Shown one piece after another: positions 24,201-34,312 of a stretch of 64,000 bases of DNA (position 1 is its first letter; every line of letters begins with the position of its first letter). The DNA comes from Nymphaea colorata. Its lineage: Eukaryota; Streptophyta; Magnoliopsida; Nymphaeales; Nymphaeaceae. The notes under the pieces are model-generated. The model saw only the letters and a list, made by a program, of their open reading frames with translations, had not been told where the DNA came from and made no database searches. The DNA lies in contig NC_045147.1 in NCBI RefSeq assembly GCF_008831285.2, positions 20,774,581-20,838,580 of the forward strand. Reading direction: 5' to 3'. A program made the translations under genes and the position numbers.

Positions 24201-27200
24201 AGTGATATTCTAAACATGATATTGTCCATATTTTAGTATGTTAAATTCCCTTTGTTGTAGGTTCTCTGTTCTTGGAAAAATTTAGTCTAGAGACTAAATA
24301 AGTACAAGGAAATTAAACTGAATGAGTACAGAGAAAATCTGAATAAAAGCTCAAGCTGAAGCAAACTTACATATATGAATACACAACAATTAAATGGCTA
24401 GAATAAAGATGACACTTCCAATAGTGAAATTCCTTTTTCTGGTCTGTTCATCTGAAGACAACCAAGAGTAATCTGATGATGAGATGGCTTACAAATTGAA
24501 TGAAGGCTAAGGACACATCGATGCTATATGCAGAGGTCAGGGTGATGACAAGTGCATGGCTGCAAGGTCTAAAAGAGAATTGCTTAATTATGCATCAAAT
24601 TTTCATAGGCATTCCTTCCCCCCCACACCTCCCCCTCTTCTCCACACCCCCTGCCCCCCACCAAAACCCCCTTTCCTTCCTGCTTTGTTCCCTGATATGA
24701 TGTAAAAGTTATCAACATCGTTCAGAAAGTGATTGCTTAGTTCAGGCATAGAATTTTTCTTTTCAACCATATCTGCTTATACAGAAATATAATAGAAATT
24801 TCTTAAGAAAGACTGTTTATCTGTATTTTCAGCCATATCCATGTGACATTGCTTAATATCATGATATCATATATACGGAAGGATGTCTACAGGTACACTG
24901 GCTGAGAGTTTTCCTTGGCATGGAACTGGGGAAACTCTTACACCCAATTAGATGGCACCACAGTTACAAGTATCTTCAATATTTTGAAATATCATTGTAT
25001 TGTGACTATTTTGAAATTTTCAGAAGGAAATCTTTTTCTTTTATATTCTTAAGCATTCAATTTGTTTCCTTTTTGTTTTTTATATTTTCAAAAGCTTTTC
25101 CTGCTTTTACTGTTTACTTTTGAAAGAAAAATTTTAGAAAAATGTTATTTTTTATTGTTCTTCATATTTTCAAGTTTTAACAATTTCAAGATTATCCCAA
25201 TACTGTCCTAAGAAAATTACATTTCATGAAAACTAAGAAACGAGAAAATCATTGCAGATAATGACAATGGTGACAATGCACGACATTAGAACCATGTCAG
25301 GAATGACAATGCACTACATTAGAACCATGTCAGGAACTATGTAACACAAACACTTCTGAAAGGTAAAAGTACCCGTGTCAATGCAACACCAAATGATGCT
25401 GGTACTGGACGTAGCTTGGACATGACAGACTTAATTTTTTGTAATTTTTAATATATTTTTCTATTTTTTATATTTTTAAATTCTATTTTAGTATCTTTTG
25501 TGCAGTAATATATATTTTATAAATATAAACAATGAAATTATGAATTTATGTGTTTATTTGCTTACAATATGATTATATATGTACATGCATACATGTATGC
25601 ATACATACATGCATACATGTATGATTATGTCCCCGTACCCAAGTTTTTTAAAAGTACCTTGCACCACCTGTACCTGTATTGCACCCATATCCGTACCCAT
25701 GTGACATAGGCCGTAAAATTTTTTTTGGCCTCCAAAGATTATTTGAAACCAATTTTAATGCTAAAACCTGGTTTTCAACATTTTTAACTTATAGCATCAT
25801 CCAAACTTGCCATTAATGGAAAAAGCAATTCCATATTTGATGCTCTCTCTGTAATTATCGGCTGGTGGTCCCCAACATGCCCCCTAGCAACTTTGATTCT
25901 AGCCTGCAAAAGGCTAGGAACCAGGACAATCAATCACTTAACAACCTCCTTTTTAAGTCCCCCAAGATTTTTCAGTCTTAAATACAAGACTAAACTTTTG
26001 GGTAGTACACTCTCTCTCTTCTTTTTTCTTTGATATATTTTTAATGGAGATCTTAGAAAATGACTAGTCTCCTCTTTCTTGTTTTTGACAATTGCTGCTT
26101 CTGCCATTTTAAGAATTCAATACTAGGTTATCCAATGTGTGCATGTCGACAAGAAAGGTACCTCTGTATCTTTGTACCTTTTGTTTCTAGACTGCACATA
26201 ATTTTTTAGATAGTAGCCCTTTAGTCGATATATATTTGCCAAATTCTCGCTTATGCATATTCTAGGGTCTTAATTTAGAATGTACATCTCTGATCCCTTT
26301 GTGTCTTGCGTCTAGCTGAAGCTTTTTTCTGTTCCAACAAATCTTCAACGATAATCCGAAAGGCCACTAACTCTATTTTCTGAGTCTTTGAGTATGATAG
26401 ATTTATTCTGTTAACATGTATTTACAGGTTTTACTTGTCCTTGGTGCTGCTGGTGGTGTGGGTCTGTCAGCTGTTCAGATAGGAAAGGTCTGTGGGGCTA
26501 CCGTCATTGCAGTAGCAAGGTACTTTAGTGCAATTGAATTTCCTATGTTGGTTAATCATCAAACTTTTTCAGTTGACATACTGTTACTTGAGACATTGTT
26601 GATTTTGGGAACTTCCCTTTTATGCCTGAGTTATGTCCTTTGACTATTTACTAGCAGAGAAATGACACAAATATCTGCATTCTGTGGTTCAGAGGGCCCG
26701 ACAAGGTGCAGTTTCTCAAGAGATTGGGTGCTGATCATGTCATAGACACTAATAGTGAGAGCATAATAGAAAGTGCGAGAAGATTCCTGAAGGGTAGAAG
26801 ACTTAAAGGCATTGATGTTCTGTATGATCCTGTTGGTGGCAAACCTCTGAAAGAAAGCTTGAAGCTTTTGAACTGGGGAGCAAAAATTTTGGTTATTGGA
26901 TTTGCCAGTGGGGAAGTACCTGTGATCCCAGCGAATATTGCACTTGTCAAGGTAGATTTAATATCATCTCCTGCTGGTACATTAGAATTTTCTGAATTTG
27001 GGTCTGAGGACATACTGGCAGACTTAATTTTCCCTGATAGAAGTGATTTCGTTTCTTGCTTATTCTTGGTTCGTTTAGTGCATCCAAGTCCCACAAGTAA
27101 CCTATCATGACCTATGTCACATGGGTACAGGTGCGGGTACATGTGTGAACAAAATTCAAAATCACGGGTATGGCTGGTCGTACATATAATATATACAAAG

Positions 27201-28198
27201 TATACATATATACACACACATATATACATACACAATATGGAAAAATACATTCATTAAGATTGCAATCCAATGCAATGCATATAATTATATTGTAGTGTAT
27301 TGAATATATAAATTCTATGTTGTATATTGAACATATAATTACAGGTACAGCAATACATGGGTGCGCCTGTGCACCTGAAGTGTCGGAGGTGTGTCCATAC
27401 CCACACCCGTGTCCAGGCGAGTCGACACTGACACTTCAGGTGCACAGGCGCACGCGTGTATCGGAGATGATGACCAACTTATCAGACCTAGTCTGGGTGA
27501 GCTACGACCAGTTTATCATTGTGAACTTGTCCTTATCAAGCTTAGATGTGTCATTTCTTCTTCAGATCAATCTTCATTTGGAGCAAAATTCATGACTGAG
27601 GCTCTGGTAGAGAGTTGGTGTCTTCTGAGCTATCTGCATTAGTTGCAGATTGCATGGACTGTTGTTTTAAGCTGCCGTTTGCATGGTGCCGTGCTGAACT
27701 AGGCTCTTGAATTTCATAAAAGAGCTCACAGATGACTGACAATTTCCTATGCAGAACTGGACAATACATGGGCTGTACTGGGGAAGCTATAACATTCATC
27801 AACCAGGAGTTCTCAGAGAATCCCTCTATGAGCTGCTTTCTTGGCTTGCTAAGGGCATGATAGGGGTGCACATTTCTCATAGTTTTCGACTTTCAGAGGT
27901 TGGTTTTTATCTTACACTTGCTGTTTCCTCAAACTAAGAGTGCTTTCCCATATATGCTTTTGTGATCTTTCTTTAATTCATGATCTCTGTTGTCGTGCTA
28001 CATTATTCTCACCTTTAAGCATGCCCCAAATAACGTTTATTTGAAGTTAGAATATGAATAAGTAGCAAGTCAGCTCAGCTTTGAATGATTTTATTTTGGC
28101 AGGCCAATCTTGCATTTTCTGCCATCAAAGAGAGGAAAGCGATCGGAAAGGTCATAATCAAGTTCGATGATGTGACCACCATGAAATCCAGACTTTGA
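21280..28198 (+). CDS. Zeta-crystallin/quinone oxidoreductase-like MDR protein, six exons, putative peroxisomal
   Basis: Exons: 21280-21620, 23154-23262, 26428-26519, 26693-26951, 27755-27898 and 28103-28198, with GT-AG junctions and frame kept throughout, giving 346 aa. The protein is colinear over its full length with Arabidopsis At3g56460 as recalled (about 348 aa): MEALICRELGDP, LNYANYLQILGKYQEK, PFIPGSDYSGVVE, ALPVAFGTSHVALVHRA, then the Rossmann nucleotide-binding loop VLGAAGGVGLSAVQIGK (about 154-170), VLYDPVGGK, ILVIGFASGEVPVIPANIAL and HGLYWGSYNIHQP. The catalytic and structural zinc cysteines of alcohol dehydrogenases are absent, as expected for NADPH-dependent quinone or enone reductases. 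The last three residues are SRL, a canonical PTS1 peroxisome import signal, suggesting a matrix location. The physiological substrate is unknown. Introns are large (up to 3.2 kb) and carry repeat insertions. Confidence 0.92.
23263..26427 (+). other. Intron 2 of the oxidoreductase gene (3.2 kb, repeat-bearing)
   Basis: Contains a C-rich tract at about 24608-24672, a 33-base tandem duplication (25272-25304 and 25305-25337, differing at few positions), ACATGCAT-type short repeats at about 25583-25625, and a GTACCC-type dispersed repeat at about 25630-25710 that recurs inverted in intron 4. It has no coding exon; the 66- and 67-codon frames here are low complexity. Confidence 0.7.
25272..25337. 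repeat. 33-bp tandem duplication in intron 2
   Basis: Two adjacent copies starting GACAATGCACGACATTAGAA and GACAATGCACTACATTAGAA, both continuing CCATGTCAGGAA. It is a recent, nearly identical duplication inside an intron. Confidence 0.85.
27361..27453. repeat. Perfect 24-bp inverted repeat (hairpin) in intron 4 of the oxidoreductase gene
   Basis: The arm at 27361-27384 (beginning GTGCGCCTGTGCACCTG) is the exact reverse complement of 27430-27453, with a 45-base loop. The arms are GC-rich within an AT-rich intron. The arm itself contains the palindrome GTGCAC. It could be a recent foldback duplication or the core of a dispersed repeat; no open frame or promoter is associated. Confidence 0.85.
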
Positions 28199-30340
28199 TG
28201 CCTAAAGTAAATCCACACCAAGCATCAGGAGGCAAGTTTGTTATCTTTTGATATTAGTCAAATAATGATGTACTCTTAAGACTGGATAAGTCTCCTGGTT
28301 GTTTCGCGACAGTAAAAGCTCAAATTACAAGAATTTATTTCCGACCTCATGACTTAGAAATATAATCATGAAACCCTGGGTTATGGCAAGTTATAGAATC
28401 CATCGATAGTATATGATGCACAAATCTACTTGAATCATCATAAAACTTGACGTGGTACAGGCATAGATTTTGGGGCTTCTGAAATTGATCGAACTGGCTA
28501 GAATTTACTGGTTCTAGTTGCCCTCTATTTTTCTGAGACGTTCTTTTTTCTGTTGCCTACCCATATCGCTCACTACAGGCTGCAGAACCATTTCTCTCCT
28601 GTCATTGGACATTCTCCTCTCTCTTTCTCTCGTGTGCTTGTAGGTTTCCTCACGGCTTTGCTTTTTGAGAGTTGATCGAATATTGACTCTTCAAGTATGC
28701 ACAAATAATGCCATTTAGCATAGTATCTGTTGTGAGGTCGCATCAAGGATCTTGATATTGCAGTGCAAAACCTTGAACGACAGGGTGAAGTACCCTGCCA
28801 TGGCGAGGGATCATCGAGGTCCTCAGCATGAGCGAGCCCTTTGATTGTGCAGGCAAGTACAAGATTATGTGGGTTTTTTTTTATGAATTTGAGCCTTTTG
28901 CTTATTTTACTTTAGTTATTTTCTTGACTAGAGCATCTCTTATCATCTGCCAAATTCATATTTAAAAAGAATATAAAGTTTAGACCCTTCAATTAACGAC
29001 TTGGAGGCGTCTAGCCATTTTTATACATATTCAGATTTTATTATAACTAATTTGGCTACTCTTAAGTATGCGGGCAGCCAACTATCAGACCAAACTAAAT
29101 CTTGTAAGTCTAAATCCAGGCGGATTGTCGTAATCTGTTTCAGATTTAGGTTGCTTGCTGTATCAATGTTTTGTGAGGTTTAGATCACGTCTTCATTCTT
29201 TTCCCCTCTTGAACGCGTCTAAGGGAAACGCGGACCTGAACCCTCGTAGGAGCAGAGGTAAAAAACCACTTTGGATTGCATTTTTTCGACTTCTGGGGAT
29301 ATACCTTACTTCACATTGAACAAAGGCATTGACGCCCATAGGGATCAAACTTGTTTGAGGCTTTCACTATGCCGACCCCTTTGCGTCTCGTCTTCCTTCT
29401 TTTTAAGTGTGATTTAAGCTTTAAAGATGCAAATCTTTCTTAGACCGATCTACCATCGTGTATTTCTTTACCCAGATTCAAATTAGTTCTGTTCAGAAAG
29501 GTAGTGGGTTGGACTAAGGAACTTCAATTGCAGAAATTGGAGTTCGTTTTTCAAGTTGGCCTCTTTCGGCATCACCTGGTACTCCACCAACACTGAAATT
29601 GCTGAATAGGAAAAAGGTTCATAAGGTGCGTTTGATGAGTGGAGAACGTTCGAGGAAGAACATCCGAAACATTTTCTCCCATCTTTTCTGTTCACCAATG
29701 TGGTAGATTGGCCCATATATACCGTTTGTCTATCAGCCCACATCACCTGATTTTCCTATTTTTTGAATTTAAAATAAAAAATTAAAATTATTTAAACTGA
29801 CTTTACAAATAAAACATACAAAAAATATAAGCTTGTACCACATTAGCAAAGGACTGATACAATATGTATTGCTTGATATGCGCCTATACATATCGACTTT
29901 TACACTACCGCCGAAATCCTTTACCGTGTTTTTTATGGGGAGTATTTGTCTTAAAAAAGTTCACACCCTTCAGAAACTCTTTACAAGATCTGATGAAAAA
30001 TGGTGTGCTCTACGTCTTCCGCAACGAAGACGTAGAAACTGTTTCTGGGTATAGCAAGCATAATGAATCAGTATGTTACATTTCAAATTGGTATAAAAAG
30101 CTTTTAATCTTCCTTGCTCAGGCAGGTGATACACTAGAGGTGAAAGCGACTGCCCCTTCCTTCCATCTCCAAGGTCGAAGGCTGTTTCAAGACTTTGGTC
30201 CTATGGTACACTTTTTTAACTTGAGTGCCTTGCATACCGCTCTTTACCGTTCAAAGAAATAACATTCATGGGAATCAAACTGTTGATACGTCATTTGCAT
30301 GACCCTCAAGTCGACCAGCCATATACTACACCCCTTGAGG
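28199..30340. other. Intergenic spacer between the oxidoreductase and PPR genes
   Basis: The two genes converge. The first part probably holds the oxidoreductase 3' UTR. A short exon-like segment at about 28763-28850 (GCAG followed by an open stretch) does not extend and is not called. No protein family, RNA gene or intact mobile element was recognised up to the repeat at 30341. Confidence 0.5.
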
Positions 30341-30556
30341 CCAGGGGCGGAGGGAGGGGTGGCCGCCCAGGCCATGGCTCGGGTGAACGCAGGGAAAAAA
30401 AAATGTATATTGAAAAAATCAATTTTTTTTTAGTTTGGCCCGACCCGTCGTTCCTCTTGGCCCTACCCGTCGCTCCTCTTAGCCCTACTCGCTCCTTTTG
30501 GCCCGACCTGCAGATTGTTTGGCCCGCCCCTGAAAAAAATCCTGGCTCTTCTCCTG
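30341..30556. mobile_element. Non-autonomous inverted-repeat element (GGGGCGGAG-type termini)
   Basis: The left end is CCAGGGGCGGAGGGAGGGG. The right part has GGCCCGCCCCTG at 30521-30532, then CCTGGCTCTTCTCC. A similar right end (TTTGGCTCACCTCTGAAGAA, then CTTGGCTCC) occurs near 59415-59455, showing a dispersed family. The interior has about three imperfect 22-base tandem units (TTGGCCCGACCCGTCGTTCC type, about 30435-30505). There are no coding sequences. Boundaries are approximate and no clear target-site duplication was seen. Confidence 0.5.
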
Positions 30557-30701
30557 CTTGAAGCCTTCACATTCCTTCACCAAAGAAGCAAATCGCAGGA
30601 AATAATTCCAGTAAAAATAGCACCAATGGACGAACATATCAATCTCCACCCTTAAGCAAGAACCCAACAACTCTGGCGAGTCTGCCAGCTCGGGTATGCC
30701 A

Positions 30702-32546
30702 TCATGTTCCTGTAATTGCAACACCCACATCCGGCTCGTAACCATGTTCCCGCAACATCCCCATTAATACATGCAAAAGTTCGTAGATCTGATCAGATCC
30801 AGGATTTGCACGAAGACCAGTAATAAAAGCATGCACCCCATGATCGAGTTCAATCCAACTACAGCCAGGCATTTTCTTCACTCCTCGACTCTTCATCTCC
30901 CTCCGGACTTCACTCACTTCTTCATAGCGGCCTGCGTCACTGTAGATGTTGGATAGCAACACATAGTTCCCACAGTGCTCAGGGTCGAGCTCTAACAGAC
31001 GGCGAGCAGCCACCTCTCCCAAAGTTGTTTCCCCGTGCAGTCTACATGCACCAAGAAATGCCCTCCAAACCACCGGATTGGGCTCAATATGCATGTCTTG
31101 CAGGATAGAGTAAGCCTCATGCAAGCGGCCAGCACGACCAAGCATGTCAACTGTGCAGGCGTAGTGCTCCACTGTTGGCACCACTCCATGCTTAGACTGC
31201 ATCTGCCTGTACAACTCAACGCCACAATCAAAGAAACCAGCATGGCTACATGCAGATAACACACCAACGAAAGTGATCTCATCCGGCATCATGCCAGCCA
31301 TCTGCATTCCCTCAAACATTTCCAGCGCTTCCTTGACATAACCATGCATGCCATACCCAGTGATCATGATGTTCCAAGATACCAGATCCTTTTCAGGGAT
31401 GTTATCGAATACTAACTGTGCATCTCTCAAGCTCCCACATTTCACATACATGTCCATGATAGCATTCTGGGCAAAGACATCATCCCTCCCCATGGCATTC
31501 ATCATGGTATAGCCATGAATCTCCCGTCCGTGTTTGAGTGCTGCTAAATGAGCACAGCTTGGCAAGACTGCAGTAATCGTAACAGCATCTGGTCTAAAGC
31601 CACTTGCCCTCATCTCATCAAACAGGAGCAGAGTCTCATCATGATAGACAGACTGTGAATAACAAGAAATAATGGAGTTCCACGAAACCATATCTCTCTG
31701 CGGCATTTCATCAAACACTTGCCTAGCCTCTTCCAAGCTCTTGCATTTCCCATACATATCTATCAAGGAGTTGCATACCACAACATCGTCATGGAATCTA
31801 TGGTCCCTAACATAACTATGAATCTTTCTGCCTCTTTCAACGTCCCCCATTGCTGCTAAGACTGACAGAATCCCGGTGGCCGTATACTTGCTGAGTTCGA
31901 TTCCTTCTTCTTCCATCAGCCGAAACACCTCCAAAGCTTCAACATATCTACCACTTTGCGCATACCCGCTAATCATCGAGTTCCACAATACAACGTCTCG
32001 CTCAGTCATTTTATCAAACAGTTGGCGTGCATCATCTGGGGCATCAAATTTCAAGTAGAAATTGATCAGGGAAGCAGAAATGAAAGCATCCAAATGCAAC
32101 CCTCCCTTAAACAGGCCAGCATGGACTTTCTTGCCTTCCCAAGAGTCCTGCAGATTGGTACAAGCCTTAAGCACGCATGGGTAGGTGAACTTGTCTCCAC
32201 GTACATGGCTGGCTTTCATCTCGTGATAGAAACCAACTGCATCAGAGAAGTAATGGCCGTGAACGAGGCCAGCAATGAGGGCGTTCCATGCGAACACATT
32301 TGGTTCAATTGTGTGACGGAAAACCTTAACAGCTTCCCATGGCTGGTGGCACTTCGAGTACATATTGATAAGGCTGGTGACCAAGAAAGGGATCTGCTGT
32401 AAGCCGTTGATGATAATCCATGAGTGAGCCTGCTGTCCACGGTTGACAGCTTCGTTGAAGGCACACGATTGAAGAAGAGAGACGCATCTGCTGACATTGC
32501 TATTGGGTGGTTGTGAGACTAAAGATCTCAGAATGGTGGAACTCAT
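30702..32546 (-). CDS. PLS-class pentatricopeptide repeat protein, E/E+ subgroup, intronless
   Basis: One uninterrupted frame of 614 aa. Tandem PPR motifs run from about residue 50 to 490, recognisable by repeated signatures such as TSLINMYSKC, NVFAWNALIAGL, DVVLWNSMISGYAQSG, NSLIDMYGKC, DMVSWNSIISCYSQ, NAIMDMYVKCGSLRDA, DLVSWNIMITGYGMHG and VEHYACTVDMLGRAGRL. This is the alternating P-L-S architecture. The C-terminus has the E motif (about 491-560, PNPVVWRAFLGACRLHG, LLELDPEHCGNYVLLSN) and an E+-like end (CSWIELDHGVHAFITG). There is no DYW deaminase domain. Such proteins bind organellar RNA and specify C-to-U editing or processing, usually with a DYW protein in trans. It resembles At3g14730-type proteins from memory, but the ortholog is not certain. 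The first residues are Ser/Leu-rich with Arg, compatible with a mitochondrial or plastid presequence. Confidence 0.92.
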   Translation of the reverse strand: MSSTILRSLVSQPPNSNVSRCVSLLQSCAFNEAVNRGQQAHSWIIINGLQQIPFLVTSLINMYSKCHQPWEAVKVFRHTIEPNVFAWNALIAGLVHGHYFSDAVGFYHEMKASHVRGDKFTYPCVLKACTNLQDSWEGKKVHAGLFKGGLHLDAFISASLINFYLKFDAPDDARQLFDKMTERDVVLWNSMISGYAQSGRYVEALEVFRLMEEEGIELSKYTATGILSVLAAMGDVERGRKIHSYVRDHRFHDDVVVCNSLIDMYGKCKSLEEARQVFDEMPQRDMVSWNSIISCYSQSVYHDETLLLFDEMRASGFRPDAVTITAVLPSCAHLAALKHGREIHGYTMMNAMGRDDVFAQNAIMDMYVKCGSLRDAQLVFDNIPEKDLVSWNIMITGYGMHGYVKEALEMFEGMQMAGMMPDEITFVGVLSACSHAGFFDCGVELYRQMQSKHGVVPTVEHYACTVDMLGRAGRLHEAYSILQDMHIEPNPVVWRAFLGACRLHGETTLGEVAARRLLELDPEHCGNYVLLSNIYSDAGRYEEVSEVRREMKSRGVKKMPGCSWIELDHGVHAFITGLRANPGSDQIYELLHVLMGMLREHGYEPDVGVAITGT

Positions 32547-33433
32547 CCAGAGATCAGTCGCATCTTTGAGCGCCGAAGGCAGGAGGGCTTAATATGGAGT
32601 GGCCTTGGAAGAGAATATAGGCAATTGATTTGCTGCTTACTCATGTTACTTGTCACATCGTCGTATCCGCATCTCAGACGGCGATACCCGAACGCTCCAA
32701 GTGCTCTTTTATCACAGCAGACGGTGGGGTAAACGGTTGGGGTTGGGATAAATACGCCAGGGATGGTTCCGGCGAGAAACGGACGAAAGCTCTAGCTCAG
32801 CAGCCTAATTGACCCTTCCATTCACGGAAACCAGAAAAATTCGAAGGGCAAGAGGTAATAACATTTTAAAATATACATACTGAAATGAAACACTTCGAAA
32901 TTTCGGGCTTTTGAAATTTCATAGGGTGAATTTATACATTAAAATGACCGTCTTGAAGAATTTGGTTTGTTAGGATTTCATATATTAAAATTCACTATGA
33001 ATCTTTAAATATGTAGATAGAGTAAATAGAAAGGTTATGAAAAATGATTATGAGTCAACTCATCTATTTATTATTAGTTCATGGTGTGCTAAATGATTTT
33101 ACGCTTTGCGGAGACAATATAATATAGGAGCTGAAACGGTTTCAGTTTTTCTGTTTTAATTAAATTAAATAATTTAAACTACTTTTTACAATATTTTGGT
33201 TTTTCATATTTACGTTGTCCACACATCTCTATTCATGAATATGTAAACTAAATACAAAAGACCTGGATCGAATGAGTTGTTAATTTAATTGGAACGATGG
33301 TTTATAAAATGCTGCATATAAAATTGTAGTCTTAGAGAGGTTAATAAGAAGTAATATTGTGACTTAAAAATAAATTTTGAGACAAGTTTCTCAAATGGTA
33401 TGTGTGCATATATATATATATATATACCATTTC

Positions 33434-33472
<39 letters not shown>

Positions 33473-34312
33473 GAAGAGGAGCGGGAGGGAGCATTCAAAA
33501 CCCACCTGCTGGTTGCCAGTAATCGTGATCTGGTCCTAAGACACTTTAATGTGTCTGAGCTTTAATACATTTTGCTGTTTCCTTGCAATCCTCCTTTGCA
33601 GGACAAAATAACAGCACATGTTTTTCTATTGTATGGCGGTTGAAATTTTTAGAGCAAGAAAATCGAAGACGGCTGTTCGGAACGAAAAAAAATAGCACAG
33701 TTTTCATGCTAAAAAAAAGTCATGAATTTTTTTTTCAGTGCTTAATGCAAGGGCGTACGATAGAGATAAACTCCAACAGAGCACACGTTAAAAACTTTTC
33801 TCCTGCTCACCAAGAACAAAAATCCTTCATACACAAAGACTGTGAGCAGGGCACCTAAGAATATCAAGCATCCTCTCGTCAACACAAAGAGACTGGCAAG
33901 GAGATCTAGCATGAATGACTAATCTTAGCAATCAAACGAAAAAAATGAACTCGCATATAAACTGCTTATCAAATGGTTCTGCAAACGGCTTTCATTTTAA
34001 TGTCTTCCACCTTCACGTTGCTAGTCCCTTACACCGCAACGAAAAAAAGGCATCGTGGTGTGTGTGTGTGTGCCGGGGGGGCGTGGCGGAGCAGAGAATA
34101 TATTGTAGTACTATATATGACCTTGATGAGCGTTGAAGCATTCGCACATTTCAGAACCTTACAGACAATGGGAGAAAACCCAATTGAATGCCAAGAGAAT
34201 ATAAAAGAGAAAGCATGCTAATTTCATGTCTGGTGCAATATGGCGTGACACTATGCACACGTTTACAGATTAGTCATATTTACAGACAAGGGAAACAGAG
34301 AATAAGGAGAGA
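32547..34312. other. Intergenic spacer between the PPR and ATG18a-like genes
   Basis: Holds the PPR promoter (just above 32546, no clear TATA box) and AT-rich DNA. It also has a composite (TA)n tract at about 33411-33426 with a (GA)n tract at about 33436-33468, and a GT-rich run at about 34058-34072. The lower side of 34313 should contain the ATG18a-like 3' UTR. No further gene was seen. Confidence 0.5.
33436..33468. repeat. (GA)n microsatellite with nearby (TA)n
   Basis: An alternating GA run follows a short (TA)n tract at about 33411-33426. The same TA-then-GA order occurs at 48176-48290 and 55397-55465. Confidence 0.9.

Noticed and set aside
26735-27250. 171-codon minus-strand frame
   Set aside because: It lies opposite exon 4 of the oxidoreductase gene and ends in a Tyr/Val/Cys-rich translation of an AT repeat.
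31956-32402. 148-codon plus-strand frame
   Set aside because: It is the antisense shadow of the PPR coding sequence.
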